A DNA stretch of 64,000 bases, taken from assembly GCF_014207135.1 (NCBI RefSeq), contig NZ_JACHCC010000002.1:62001-126000 (forward strand), read 5' to 3'. This document shows positions 1 to 9,265 of this stretch, one piece after another (position 1 is the stretch's first letter; the number at the start of each line of letters is the position of its first letter). Position numbers and translations under genes: made by a program. The notes beneath the pieces are model-generated. The model ran no database searches and was not told where the DNA came from. It was given only the letters and a program-made list of their open reading frames with translations. The DNA comes from Pedobacter cryoconitis (GTDB lineage: Bacteria; Bacteroidota; Bacteroidia; Sphingobacteriales; Sphingobacteriaceae).

Positions 1-1
1 G

Positions 2-634
2 AAGAGGTTGTTTCGCCAAACGGTAACCAGCTGGGAAACTCCTGTAATCTATCAGAAGGGAAGCTGGGATTTATACAATAATGCGTTTAAGTTTCCATTT
101 TCTGTTGCCACGATGGGAAGAAACTTAGCGATCCGCGATCAGCTATATCAGTTGGATGCCAGAAACAGTATTCTGGAAACGTCAGGAAAAGTAACTGATA
201 TTTTCAAAGATACTGTAGTGACTGTCCCAAAGGAGACTATTGCGGATAAGCTGCCTTTTAAAGAGGGGGTACCCTGTAAATTTTCTAAAGATTGTTATAT
301 GGCAAAAGATCCGTCTAGCGGGAAATATGGTGTTTTCGATACAAAAACGGGGAGCTGGAAAGTAAAACCTGAATATGATGGTCTAAAAGAAGAAATAGCT
401 GAGCACATTATAGTATATATGCAGCTTAGTCATTTAAAAGGATGGCCTGAAAGTCTTTATGGTTTGCTTGATGTCGGACATAATAAAACGCTGACTCCGG
501 CAAAGTATAATAATATAGCTCGTGATGGAAGAGTAAATATAACTGAATATGTGAAACATACCGATTATCTATACAATACTAAAAATACTTTTTATTATAT
601 AAATATCTATACCGGGAGAGAATACAAGGAGTAA
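2..634 (+). CDS. WG-repeat protein, C-terminal part (5' end outside window)
   Basis: The frame is open to the left edge, so this is the 3' part of a longer gene; the in-frame TTG at position 8 is not convincing as the true start. The visible ~210 residues hold a WG-type beta repeat (SGKYGVFDTKTGSWKVKPEYDG) and end in YINIYTGREYKE. The gene at 4483-5946 ends almost the same way (YLNIHTGKEYRKT), so the two are paralogues. WG repeats are beta-hairpin units of unknown function that are common in Bacteroidota. The WG repeat assignment is firm; the cellular role is unknown. Confidence 0.75.
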   Translation, partial: KRLFRQTVTSWETPVIYQKGSWDLYNNAFKFPFSVATMGRNLAIRDQLYQLDARNSILETSGKVTDIFKDTVVTVPKETIADKLPFKEGVPCKFSKDCYMAKDPSSGKYGVFDTKTGSWKVKPEYDGLKEEIAEHIIVYMQLSHLKGWPESLYGLLDVGHNKTLTPAKYNNIARDGRVNITEYVKHTDYLYNTKNTFYYINIYTGREYKE

Positions 635-682
635 AACCGGTAATTACTTTAAGTTGAAGATTAGCTAAGAGAATACATAATT

Positions 683-1852
683 ATGGAGAACGATAGAGAA
701 CAACCTGTTCAAAACAAACTTATACCAAAGACTATTCCTGTTGACCAAGTGACATTTGGTGGGATCAATTATAAAGTGATTAATCATCACCAGGCACAAG
801 ATTTAATTGGCGACCTGACCGATTTTCGGGATAATCCGCTTTATGATGTATTTGATGAAAGCTGGGACCTGGTAGACTACAGTGGGAATGGTTATTTTTT
901 ATTGGCAGAAGAGAGTGTTACCCTGGAGAAACTGGAACTGGATATTAAAATTGATGGCCTGGAAGATTTCGTTATTGTTGGCTTTATCTTTCAGAAAGAC
1001 TTGAAGGTAAAATCGCATATTCTGGCTTATGATTCAGATTATTCTCCAGTTTTGGTTGTACTGGGTAAAGTCGAGGTATTTAATATTCATTTATATGGAA
1101 ACAGGCATTACTTTGGTAACGGACTATTGTGTAATACCTTGTGGGGCAGATACAACCACGGTGAACTTTTTGTAAAAGGTAAAACCATAGCCGGGTTGGT
1201 TTATGCGGATGATATGTGTTTGCATTTTGAAGATCTGGACGGTACCGTAGCTTTAGTAAATTCTGGTAAACCGGATATTCTGCTTATGCTGCCTTTTCAG
1301 AAAGGTGATGGAACTATTGGATATGAAGAAAACTATATTCCTTCTACACACAAATTATCGGAGATTGTATTTGATGAACTAATCAGTGTTGAAGAGAATG
1401 GTGACGAATCTTTAAAAGATGATGCGTTTGACTATGTTATTCATGAAAAAACACTTTTAGATGTCGCAAAGGCTGATATTTATCAATACAAAGACTTTCC
1501 ACTAAAACTTAAAGCGGGTTTGAACTATCTGGGGAATTTACCTGTGATCAGAGAAAAAAAACGTATAGCTGTAACTGGCTGGCTGGAGAATTATAGCTTT
1601 GAATTGTTTGAACATAACGGAGAACTGTACCGTCAGCTCTCCGTTAAAATGGAATATGGATTCAATATCCGTCTGAGGGCAGTTGAAAATATAAGATCAG
1701 CTAAAATCACGCTTACCCTGGAATATCTTGATGAAAATGATCAACTCAAGTATCATTGGCTAGGCGAGTCTGATAGTTATATTTTACCCCTGAGGATTGT
1801 CAAACGTGCTATGCTGAATGCCCTTGAAAAATTAAAAGACAGGCAGCACTAA
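683..1852 (+). CDS. Hypothetical protein, possible beta-solenoid
   Basis: 389 residues with no signal peptide or membrane segment. I do not recognise the family. Residues ~85-200 are rich in short beta-strand-like steps alternating hydrophobic residues with G/N turns (VLVVLGKVEVFNIHLYG, GELFVKGKTIAGLVYADD), which resembles bactofilin-like or other solenoid folds; this is inference from pattern only. The C-terminal third is more helical and charged. It follows the partial WG gene by 48 bases on the same strand and may be co-transcribed with it. Its TAA overlaps the TAG of the convergent GNAT gene by four bases (CTAA). Confidence 0.7.
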   Translation: MENDREQPVQNKLIPKTIPVDQVTFGGINYKVINHHQAQDLIGDLTDFRDNPLYDVFDESWDLVDYSGNGYFLLAEESVTLEKLELDIKIDGLEDFVIVGFIFQKDLKVKSHILAYDSDYSPVLVVLGKVEVFNIHLYGNRHYFGNGLLCNTLWGRYNHGELFVKGKTIAGLVYADDMCLHFEDLDGTVALVNSGKPDILLMLPFQKGDGTIGYEENYIPSTHKLSEIVFDELISVEENGDESLKDDAFDYVIHEKTLLDVAKADIYQYKDFPLKLKAGLNYLGNLPVIREKKRIAVTGWLENYSFELFEHNGELYRQLSVKMEYGFNIRLRAVENIRSAKITLTLEYLDENDQLKYHWLGESDSYILPLRIVKRAMLNALEKLKDRQH

Positions 1853-2391
1853 ACTTTAGCATCGGACAGGTTACTTTCCTTACTGATTTCATAGATGTGA
1901 TTCGGTTTGGGAAGTTCACCAAAATAGGAGATCTCCTGTTCTGCTATTTTCTTTGCGCCCAGACGTGTCATCGCAATCTGTGATCTGATATTCAGCGCAC
2001 CAACATGGAACAAGACTTTGTCCACATATTGAAAGATATAATCCATCATTAGTTTTTTGACTGATGGATTATATCCTTTGCCCCAGCAATGAGTAGCATA
2101 AAATGTATAACCGATCAATATGCTATTGGACAATTCATCGTAATCATAGAACCTGGTAGAGCCTATAGTCTCTCCTGAGGTTTTATCTACGATTCTGAAT
2201 GCACCTTTACTCTGGATAGCACCTTCAAAAAATTGCTGAAAGACCTCCTTTTGCCAACGGTCTTTATTAGGGTGCTGGGCCCAGATCTCTTTGTCGGATG
2301 CAACCTGGTATAATTCATCAAAATCGTTCTCTGTTAAGGGAACAAGCTTAATCCGCTCGTTTTCTAATTGCAGCTGTATGGAAAAGTTCAT
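1849..2391 (-). CDS. GNAT-family N-acetyltransferase (RimJ/RimL-like)
   Basis: 180 residues of the Acetyltransf_3 type. The start has the typical 'ERIKLVPLTENDFDELYQVA' stretch; the middle carries the beta4/acetyl-CoA region (IGYTFYATHCWGKGYNPSVKKLMMDYIF) followed by VLFHVGALNIRSQIAMTRLGAKKI, as in ribosomal-protein and small-molecule acetyltransferases of this group. The usual QxxGxG/A pyrophosphate loop is represented by CWGKGYN. The enzyme would move an acetyl group from acetyl-CoA to an amine; the substrate cannot be read from sequence. It is transcribed alone and is convergent with the preceding gene. Confidence 0.88.
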   Translation of the reverse strand: MNFSIQLQLENERIKLVPLTENDFDELYQVASDKEIWAQHPNKDRWQKEVFQQFFEGAIQSKGAFRIVDKTSGETIGSTRFYDYDELSNSILIGYTFYATHCWGKGYNPSVKKLMMDYIFQYVDKVLFHVGALNIRSQIAMTRLGAKKIAEQEISYFGELPKPNHIYEISKESNLSDAKV

Positions 2392-2504
2392 CGTTTAAAA
2401 TTTTTAACCTACATAAAGTTACAGTGCAAATGGATTTTGTTTATAGTCCAGAAAGAATAAAGAGGGTAGTCCAAATCAAATATGTTTTTTGGCTGTTGTA
2501 TGAC

Positions 2505-4385
2505 TTAATCTGAATGAATAAATTTCTTGCCGCTGATGTTGATATAGAATTGCCTTCCATCTTTTTCTGCCAGTAAAAGGGAAGGTGTTTCAGCCCATAA
2601 ATAATCGTAGGTAAAAGGGATCAATACCTTGCCTGATGTATCCATAACACCATATTTCTTTCCAATTTGTGCAAGCAGATAGCCATTTGTATAGTCTAGC
2701 TTGTCATATGCTTCACTGGTCATTGGCTTAGCTTCAGCAGACAGCAAACTATATTGATAGTCATTGTTCTTTCGGATGCCTGTAATCGTGAAACTGTTGT
2801 AATGTCTGACAATATCGTAATCAGCAGGTATTTTAGTGCCGGTAAGAATATTGATGGCTCCGCGTTTTATCCTTGCCGTATCCTCTACATTTACCCAGCC
2901 TTTTTTTAAGTCTTCAGCTCCGACAGAAACATATCCGTATTCAAAAGGAATTAGCACCTTGCCATGGTCATCCATCAATCCCCAGCGGCCATTTTTTTCT
3001 GCAGTATAATAAGTCTGTTCAGTTTTTTCGGTTGTTTTAGTATTGAAAAGGGTGTTAAAGACTAATGGGATCACTGTTTTTCCTGTTGTATCAATCACAC
3101 CGTGTTTATCATCATAGACTTCGGCCATTCCATTTTCATCAAAATAGAAATACAATTTGTATTTGAAATCAATGAGGACCTGTCCCTTTGTATTTATCAT
3201 ACCGTATTTATTATCTTTATAAGCTATCATTTTCCCATCTTTGAGTCCATCCAGACTACCATAAAGAAAGGGAACAAGCTGTTGCTGATGTATGTCAATT
3301 ACGCCGGTTTTGCCAGAACTGTGATCGGTTACAATAATGAAACCGGGATTAATAAAATTGATCTTATCATATTTTGGAGATAATATCTCTTTTCCATATT
3401 CATCTTCAATTCCATAGCGCTGCTCTTTCTGGAAAACATGAAAACCATTAACAGACTCTACTTTTGCAACAGGAACAGGATTACCGGTAAGCAGATCAAA
3501 ATATTCCTGATGACCATTTCGCTCATAGATCCCCAGATTCTCTTTGTTATTGACAGTCGCTTCGTATTGTGAGGAAAAGCGTTTAAGTTCTTTACCCTGG
3601 TCATCCAGTAAGTAATTATAGATCACATCTTTGCCGGCTTGCTTTTCTGTTTCTAATATCCGAAGTTCATCCTGGATGTTTTTTGATGTCATTTCTTTAA
3701 TTAACCTGTCTGCTATAAAACGTTTAGGGCCAGCTATATATTTAACGTCTAAATAAACCGGAGATACCAATGTCTTTCCTTCCCAGGAAGATACTCCATG
3801 GTATATGCTGTCTCTCTGGGTATAGAAAAACCGATGTTCCATATCTACGGTTTCTATAACACAGTTTTTTGGTGGAGTATACCTTTTACCTTTTGAAAAA
3901 AAGACATTCCCTGCCAGGTAATGATCCTGATCATAAAATTCAAAGCTCTCATATTTTCCTGGTTCCATCAGCCAGCCTCCCTGAGTTTTAGCAATTCCTG
4001 TTTTGCCGTCGGCTGTGGTATATTGAATGAGCTGGGGAAGAATGTTACCCTGACGTGTTTTTACCTCATAACGACCAGTGAACTGTGGGGCAAATATTTC
4101 TTTTCCTGTTTCATCTATCAATCCTTCTAACCGGTCTTCGGAATAATTTTTGGGATTTGGATTTTTCAAACCTACAACCGCCTGTCCATTATTGAAAAGT
4201 GCAGCAAAGTCATATTTCGGCTTGATCTTCATTATCCCAGTTTTTGCATCCAGGTAACCCCATTTGTGATGTTGATCAATAAATGGGATAAGCTGTTGAT
4301 TATTGTTTAGCCCAATTTGGGCACATACTTGTTCAGTATATGAAAGAATAATGCAGCAAACGATCAATGTATATCTGGGTACCAT
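2505..4385 (-). CDS. Exported WG-repeat protein
   Basis: 626 residues. Residues 1-22 form a signal peptide ending ..YTEQVCAQ, so the protein is exported. The rest is a tandem array of WG-type units (for example WGYLDAKTGIMKIKPKYD near residue 42, YGMINTKGQVLIDFKYK, WGLMDDHGKVLIPFEYG and YGVMDTSGKVLIPFTYDY), each ending in the P-x-x-Y/F-D signature. Function unknown; a beta-rich surface or periplasmic scaffold is plausible. It diverges from the cytoplasmic-looking WG gene at 4483 with a 97-base AT-rich spacer, and ends in the same QFYINI-type motif as its paralogues. The ATG at 4385 is supported by the signal peptide. Confidence 0.85.
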   Translation of the reverse strand: MVPRYTLIVCCIILSYTEQVCAQIGLNNNQQLIPFIDQHHKWGYLDAKTGIMKIKPKYDFAALFNNGQAVVGLKNPNPKNYSEDRLEGLIDETGKEIFAPQFTGRYEVKTRQGNILPQLIQYTTADGKTGIAKTQGGWLMEPGKYESFEFYDQDHYLAGNVFFSKGKRYTPPKNCVIETVDMEHRFFYTQRDSIYHGVSSWEGKTLVSPVYLDVKYIAGPKRFIADRLIKEMTSKNIQDELRILETEKQAGKDVIYNYLLDDQGKELKRFSSQYEATVNNKENLGIYERNGHQEYFDLLTGNPVPVAKVESVNGFHVFQKEQRYGIEDEYGKEILSPKYDKINFINPGFIIVTDHSSGKTGVIDIHQQQLVPFLYGSLDGLKDGKMIAYKDNKYGMINTKGQVLIDFKYKLYFYFDENGMAEVYDDKHGVIDTTGKTVIPLVFNTLFNTKTTEKTEQTYYTAEKNGRWGLMDDHGKVLIPFEYGYVSVGAEDLKKGWVNVEDTARIKRGAINILTGTKIPADYDIVRHYNSFTITGIRKNNDYQYSLLSAEAKPMTSEAYDKLDYTNGYLLAQIGKKYGVMDTSGKVLIPFTYDYLWAETPSLLLAEKDGRQFYINISGKKFIHSD

Positions 4386-4482
4386 AGGACTAGAATTTTA
4401 ATATTATTCGGGATAAAGATATCCGTTTATCGGAAATTGATGACAGATAAAATAAAAGTTATCTATTATGTAAATTAAAAAA

Positions 4483-5946
4483 ATGATTTACCTTAACCAA
4501 CTAATGAGTTCAGTAAACCTATCTATTCCATTAATGAAAACACAAATTCCAGAATTGTATCCCTGGTTAACCGAAACAGGAAAATTCTGCTATTGTGATG
4601 AGCTGGGAAATCCAGTGATACAAACTGAATTTGACGAGGCATCTTTATATACAAATGGTTATGCTATTGTAGGGTCTATGGGTCGGTACGGTGTAATTGA
4701 TGTCTATGGAAAACAGGTTCTCCAGCCTCAATATGTATCTGTAAAATTATTTTCAACAGAGACTGATACTTTGCTGGTTACACAGAAAAGTTATAATGCC
4801 TGGTGGCAGTTTTGGAACTGGAGGCTGATGCCTGATATTTATGTTGTTACGTCTAACAACCGGGGCTTTTTAAGAGTTTGTAAATCTAAATGGCAGATTC
4901 GCTCTTTATCGGCTCGTAAAATCTTGTTTAGCCAGTGTTTGATGAAGGGTAGTCATCTGGATAACTCTTGGAACTATATAAAGATTGCAGGCAATGGAAA
5001 GTCCTTTGTTGTTATGGATAATTGTTATCAGTTAAACCCTGAAAAGAAACTCCGGACGGGCTTTGATCAGGTGACTCATATACTTAATACTGAATATACC
5101 GCTAAAGAAAATATAGAGTTCAATACCAGTTCCACCGGCGAAAAAATTACAGTTGATAAACATCATTATTATCAATATGAACTTATTGAGCCATTAGCGC
5201 GTGCAGATATTTACAAGAGCAACGAAGGAAAGGTGTATCTGTTCCCTGATCTTGTCAAACCTGTACCAGTATTAATCAGTGATTATGAAGGTCTGGGTGG
5301 AAATTTTACTGCTGCTGAAATTTTAAAAGGAATTACCTTAATTAAATCTATACCCAATAGTAACTTTTTTTTGGTGATCACCAGGGGATTTGAAAGAACT
5401 GATAAATGGACGGGTGCTTTTTTACTGGATACAGAAGGTAATTGGAATACTCAGGTTCCTGTTTACAGTGGCTTCCAGGAAATGTTTAGCGATGGCCGTT
5501 TAGCTTTTAAACAGTCGTCTGGTGTAAGTATTTTGTATCCTGATCTTTCTTCCCATGAAATGAATATAGATGAAATATTGGGCACTTGCGCGTTTTCTGA
5601 ATATTGGTATCGTGTAAAAGACAAGCTGAAAAAGAAATATGGAATTTATGATACAGAAAAACGGGAGTGGCAGGTGCAGCCGGCGTATGACTATCTGGAA
5701 GATGAAATTGCTCCTGGTATTGCCGTTTATACAGTAAAGAGAACCGATGTAAACGGATATAATCAAAAGGAATATAAAGGACTGATTGACATTATCAATG
5801 ACCGTTTAATAACGGCTGCGATATATGATCAGATTAATCCGGAAGGAGAGGTCACTAAAACTGAATGTAGTAAAAAGCTCAGGTTTTACCTGAATATTCA
5901 TACTGGAAAAGAATACAGAAAGACAAATCATCAGTTTCCGGTTTAA
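4483..5946 (+). CDS. WG-repeat protein without signal peptide
   Basis: 487 residues. The N-terminus has no signal peptide, unlike the 626-residue WG protein that diverges from it. A WG unit is clear at residues ~60-95 (YGVIDVYGKQVLQPQYV) and another near 385-405 (YGIYDTEKREWQVQPAYDY). The centre (residues 110-340) is degenerate. The C-terminal ~115 residues match the partial gene at the left edge in order and spacing. The start at 4483 is followed by in-frame methionines at residues 8 and 18; the latter begins MKTQIPELYPWL and is an alternative start. Function unknown. Confidence 0.78.
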   Translation: MIYLNQLMSSVNLSIPLMKTQIPELYPWLTETGKFCYCDELGNPVIQTEFDEASLYTNGYAIVGSMGRYGVIDVYGKQVLQPQYVSVKLFSTETDTLLVTQKSYNAWWQFWNWRLMPDIYVVTSNNRGFLRVCKSKWQIRSLSARKILFSQCLMKGSHLDNSWNYIKIAGNGKSFVVMDNCYQLNPEKKLRTGFDQVTHILNTEYTAKENIEFNTSSTGEKITVDKHHYYQYELIEPLARADIYKSNEGKVYLFPDLVKPVPVLISDYEGLGGNFTAAEILKGITLIKSIPNSNFFLVITRGFERTDKWTGAFLLDTEGNWNTQVPVYSGFQEMFSDGRLAFKQSSGVSILYPDLSSHEMNIDEILGTCAFSEYWYRVKDKLKKKYGIYDTEKREWQVQPAYDYLEDEIAPGIAVYTVKRTDVNGYNQKEYKGLIDIINDRLITAAIYDQINPEGEVTKTECSKKLRFYLNIHTGKEYRKTNHQFPV

Positions 5947-5958
5947 GATTGTTTAATA

Positions 5959-6252
5959 ATGAAGACTAAATATATCCCGATTTCGCGCTATGCCATTATA
6001 TCCATGGTTCTCTTCCTTTTTTTCTTATTCCTCTATATTGTTGCAACTGGACTTCTGGAACCCTGGTTGAAAGGATGGTTGGAGGTTAGTTTTGCTATTC
6101 TGGTCCTGTTGTCTTTTGCCGGATCGGTGATAAGTGCTGTTATGGCTGTATCAATTAACAAAAAGAGTTTATCAGGCTGGGTGATGTGTTTTATTATAAG
6201 TGTTTTTCTGGTGTGCCTGGTCTTTCTGCTCAGAGATCTTCCTTTCCATTAG
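5959..6252 (+). CDS. Small integral membrane protein
   Basis: 97 residues with three predicted membrane helices (about 11-33, 42-64 and 74-92), a short positively charged start and no other motif. It begins 12 bases after the WG gene and is probably co-transcribed with it. I do not recognise a family; a membrane partner of the WG protein is possible but only inferred from position. Confidence 0.6.
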   Translation: MKTKYIPISRYAIISMVLFLFFLFLYIVATGLLEPWLKGWLEVSFAILVLLSFAGSVISAVMAVSINKKSLSGWVMCFIISVFLVCLVFLLRDLPFH

Positions 6253-6287
6253 GTAATATCCTTAATCCTATTATCTGTTTTGTATAC

Positions 6288-6295
6288 TATATTTG
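6288..6295 (+). promoter_or_regulatory. Possible Bacteroidota -7 promoter element
   Basis: TATATTTG matches the TAnnTTTG -7 consensus of the Bacteroidota primary sigma factor, 51 bases before the HAD gene start. No clear -33 TTG lies at the expected distance, so this is weak support only. Confidence 0.3.
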
Positions 6296-6345
6296 TCATC
6301 AGCAGAAAATAATGCCTTAATTTTACGATTTAACATAATTACGAT

Positions 6346-7131
6346 ATGAAACATGGACTTTTGATTGATATGGACGGCGTTATTTATAGCGGCGAAACGT
6401 TAATAGAAGGAGCTGATAAATTTATTGCCGGATTACTTAAAAAGGATATTCCGTTTACTTTCATGACTAATAATAGTCAGCGGACAAGGCTTGATGTGGT
6501 CCGTAAGCTAAAATTACTTGATATTACTGTCAGTGAAGATCATGTTTATACCAGTGCGATGGCCACAGGCAAATTTCTTGGTGATCAGGGATCTAATGGT
6601 ACAGCCTATGTATTAGGGGAAGGAGGATTGTTAAGTAGTCTGCATGAAAATGGGATTACACTGGTTAATACTGATCCGGAATTTGTGGTTTTAGGCGAAG
6701 GCAGGAACTTTACTTTAGAAATGGTACAGCGTGCTGTGGATATGATTCTGGCTGGGGCTAAGTTTATTACAACCAACAGAGATCCTTCACCTAAAAAACC
6801 GGGATGGAATAACCTGGGGATCGCGGCAACTACTGCAATGATAGAAGAGGCCACTGGTCGTAAGGCTTTTGTAATTGGAAAACCAAGTCCGGTAATGATG
6901 CGTTCTGCAAGAAAACATTTAGGTTTGGAAACAGCTGAGACTACTGTGGTTGGTGACACTATGGAAACGGATATCCAGGGCGGTGTCCAGATGGGATACA
7001 AAACTATCCTGGTTTTATCTGGAATAGCACAGAAGGAGCAGCTTAGTCATTATGCATTTAAACCGGATCTGATCGTGAGTTCTGTGGATCAGATCGAGTT
7101 TCCTTTAAAGTGGTGGCCAGAAGACGTCTAA
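6346..7131 (+). CDS. HAD-superfamily IIA hydrolase (NagD-like phosphatase)
   Basis: 261 residues, normal length for NagD/4-nitrophenylphosphatase-type HAD-IIA enzymes. Motif I is LIDMDGVIYSG (Asp8 nucleophile, Asp10 acid/base), motif II is FMTNNSQRT, a C2-type cap follows, then the motif III lysine in GKPSPVMM and motif IV in VGDTMETDIQGG. The enzyme is cytoplasmic and would dephosphorylate small phosphoesters such as nucleoside monophosphates or sugar phosphates; the substrate is not predictable. It stands alone on its strand between the small membrane-protein gene and the WxxGxW gene. Confidence 0.9.
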   Translation: MKHGLLIDMDGVIYSGETLIEGADKFIAGLLKKDIPFTFMTNNSQRTRLDVVRKLKLLDITVSEDHVYTSAMATGKFLGDQGSNGTAYVLGEGGLLSSLHENGITLVNTDPEFVVLGEGRNFTLEMVQRAVDMILAGAKFITTNRDPSPKKPGWNNLGIAATTAMIEEATGRKAFVIGKPSPVMMRSARKHLGLETAETTVVGDTMETDIQGGVQMGYKTILVLSGIAQKEQLSHYAFKPDLIVSSVDQIEFPLKWWPEDV

Positions 7132-7263
7132 AATGATGTTTTTCCCCGGAAATGACAAAATACTGATCTGAAGCGGACTATTAATTAATTTTAATGTAAT
7201 TCTAATTTAAACTATCCTGAAGTATTAAACTCATAGAGGTATGAAAATTTAAAAATCATACTT

Positions 7264-8295
7264 ATGAAAAGAATTGCAAAAATTGGTCTTCTGCTTGTCG
7301 CAATAATGTTCGCTAAGACCACTGCATTTGCGCAGATCAGTATAGGAGTTAATATATCCGCAAGGATTGCTCCACCAGTACTACCTGTTTATACACAGCC
7401 AGCATGTCCTGCCGATGGATACCTTTGGACACCAGGTTATTGGGCTTATGATGATGCCGATGGTTACTATTGGGTACCGGGTGTTTGGGTACGTCCTCCA
7501 CGTGTAGGTGTATTGTGGACTCCTGCTTATTGGGGTTATGATGGCGGAATTTACAGTTTTCACACAGGTTACTGGGGTTCGCATATTGGTTTCTATGGAG
7601 GCATTAATTATGGCTTTGGTTATGGTGGTGTCGGTTTTGTTGGTGGAAGATGGGATGGAGGGGCATACAGATACAATACCTCAGTTACCAATGTAAACAC
7701 AACCGTTATCCATAATACCTATGTGAACAATACAGTAATCAATAATACTGTTAATAATAACCGTACGAGCTTTAATGGCCGGGGTGGGGTGAATGTACAG
7801 CCAAGAGCTGAAGAACGTCAGGCAATGAATGAGAATCATATACAGGCTACTTCTTCTCAGTTATCACATCAGCAAACCGCAAGACAGGATCGTAGTCAAT
7901 TTGCTAATGTAAATCATGGGCAACCATCAACAGTTGCGATGAACAGAGTAAATGGTCGTACTTTTAATTCGCAGGGACGTGCAAATGCAGTACAGCCAAA
8001 CAGGATGAATGGAAACCAGGTAAATAATGCGAATCAGAGGAATGGTGGTAATAATCAGATGAATGCCCGCCAGCCGAATGCAAACAACGGAATGAGGGCT
8101 AACGGACAAGTTGGTCAGGCCCAACAACAGCAACAGGCGCGTCAGCAAATGAATAGACCTCAACAAATGAACAGGCCACAGCAACAGGGTCATCCACAGA
8201 TGAACAGACCTCAGCAACAGCAACAACATCATAATCAGCCGCATCCACAGGCTCAGCGTGAGAATCATCCTCAAAGGGAAAATGAACATCACTAA
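7264..8295 (+). CDS. WxxGxW-repeat secreted protein with Q/N-rich tail
   Basis: 343 residues. A signal peptide spans residues 1-24 (..TTAFAQ). Residues ~45-125 hold four YxWxPGxW-type repeats (YLWTPGYWAY, YYWVPGVWVR, VLWTPAYWGY, FHTGYWGS), the WxxGxW family (PF12779-like). A Gly/Tyr-rich stretch follows, then a long low-complexity tail from ~150 rich in Asn, Gln, His and Arg, with MNRPQQ repeated three times near residues 296-320. The protein is probably exposed at the cell surface or in the periplasm; its function is unknown. It is closed by a strong bidirectional terminator. Confidence 0.85.
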   Translation: MKRIAKIGLLLVAIMFAKTTAFAQISIGVNISARIAPPVLPVYTQPACPADGYLWTPGYWAYDDADGYYWVPGVWVRPPRVGVLWTPAYWGYDGGIYSFHTGYWGSHIGFYGGINYGFGYGGVGFVGGRWDGGAYRYNTSVTNVNTTVIHNTYVNNTVINNTVNNNRTSFNGRGGVNVQPRAEERQAMNENHIQATSSQLSHQQTARQDRSQFANVNHGQPSTVAMNRVNGRTFNSQGRANAVQPNRMNGNQVNNANQRNGGNNQMNARQPNANNGMRANGQVGQAQQQQQARQQMNRPQQMNRPQQQGHPQMNRPQQQQQHHNQPHPQAQRENHPQRENEHH

Positions 8296-8309
8296 CCATC
8301 ACATAAAAA

Positions 8310-8345
8310 AAACAGCCGCCTTATAAATACATAAGGCGGCTGTTT
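8310..8345. terminator. Bidirectional intrinsic terminator
   Basis: Perfect 15-bp stem with a six-base loop (AAATAC), GC-rich core GCCGCC/GGCGGC, an A-run on the left and a T-run on the right. It serves the convergent WxxGxW gene (plus) and the DUF1735 gene (minus). Confidence 0.9.
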
Positions 8346-8366
8346 ACATTTTAACTAAATCACGGA

Positions 8367-9251
8367 TTACCTTGGCCCGGTATAAGTCAGGGTATCTGTC
8401 GCAGCTCTGTTAGTAGGACCCGTTCCCCAGTAGAACGAAACAAAGAATGTTTTCGTTGCCGGGTCATAACGATTGTCGTATGTTGGCAGGTTAACTACTG
8501 CAGCGTTAGTAGTACTGGTAACCTTAACTTTGTTGGTTGCCGGGTCGACAGTAAGTGTCAATCCATCAATACCACCAGTATTAGAACCATCTGCCCATAT
8601 CTGACCAAACTGAACTGAGTTTACGCCAAACGTAGTGAGACTTTTTGAATAACCTTTAAAATTACCACTCAGGACATTATCACCTGCTCTGAGAATGGAA
8701 CCTTTCAGATTATACTTACCATCATATTTATTCTTCAAAACGATGTTCAGAATCAATGAAGCAAAGTTTTTACTGATGATCACACCCGATGCATCAGTAA
8801 TGGTTATAGGTAAAGCATAAGCCAGGGTCGGGTCCAGTACCGATGTATTAATTTTAATAGGTACCTGAACTTTACGTTGTCCCGCCGGAATAGTTACAGT
8901 AGTTGGCACTACATATCCATTACTTGGTAAAATAGGTAATGTTGTTGAATTTGTAGTATTATACGTCGCCAAAGCTGTCGGATCTACTGCAAGTGTTATT
9001 TTGAGATCATTGGCATTTGCCGCAGGTGCAGCGTAATTTACATAGAAAACATAATCACTCAACGCCGGATCAACTGTAAATGAAGCGATAAGTGAATTCC
9101 CGCCACCGTTTCCGGCAGGAGCATTAACAGGTATTTCTACAACAGGAGTAACACTCGAAAAATCTGGCTGTGCATTTTTATTTTTCAGGCAGGAAGACAG
9201 CCCGATTACACATAAAACCGGTAATGTCCATTTTAATATATTATTTCTCAT
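8367..9251 (-). CDS. DUF1735-type surface lipoprotein of a SusCD locus
   Basis: 294 residues. A lipoprotein signal ends LSSC (Cys21). Residues ~35-165 fit the BT_3987/DUF1735 beta-sandwich often found in SusCD loci (VDPALSDYVFYVNYAAP, then VPTTVTIPAGQRKVQVPIKIN and LPITITDASGVIIS). The C-terminal ~120 residues (KNKYDGKYNLKGSI to LTYTGPR) look like the lipocalin-like domain that frequently follows. It begins 14 bases after the SusD-like stop, so it is the third gene of the operon. Such accessory lipoproteins usually sit on the cell surface and may bind substrate; no ligand can be named. Confidence 0.85.
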   Translation of the reverse strand: MRNNILKWTLPVLCVIGLSSCLKNKNAQPDFSSVTPVVEIPVNAPAGNGGGNSLIASFTVDPALSDYVFYVNYAAPAANANDLKITLAVDPTALATYNTTNSTTLPILPSNGYVVPTTVTIPAGQRKVQVPIKINTSVLDPTLAYALPITITDASGVIISKNFASLILNIVLKNKYDGKYNLKGSILRAGDNVLSGNFKGYSKSLTTFGVNSVQFGQIWADGSNTGGIDGLTLTVDPATNKVKVTSTTNAAVVNLPTYDNRYDPATKTFFVSFYWGTGPTNRAATDTLTYTGPR

Positions 9252-9265
9252 CTTCTGTTTTTTAA

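Noticed and set aside
7927..8292. Minus-strand open frame of 121 codons under the WxxGxW gene
   Set aside because: It is made of Leu/Met/Ile runs produced by the complement of CAG/CAA repeats, with no protein-like order; it is a shadow of the Q-rich tail.
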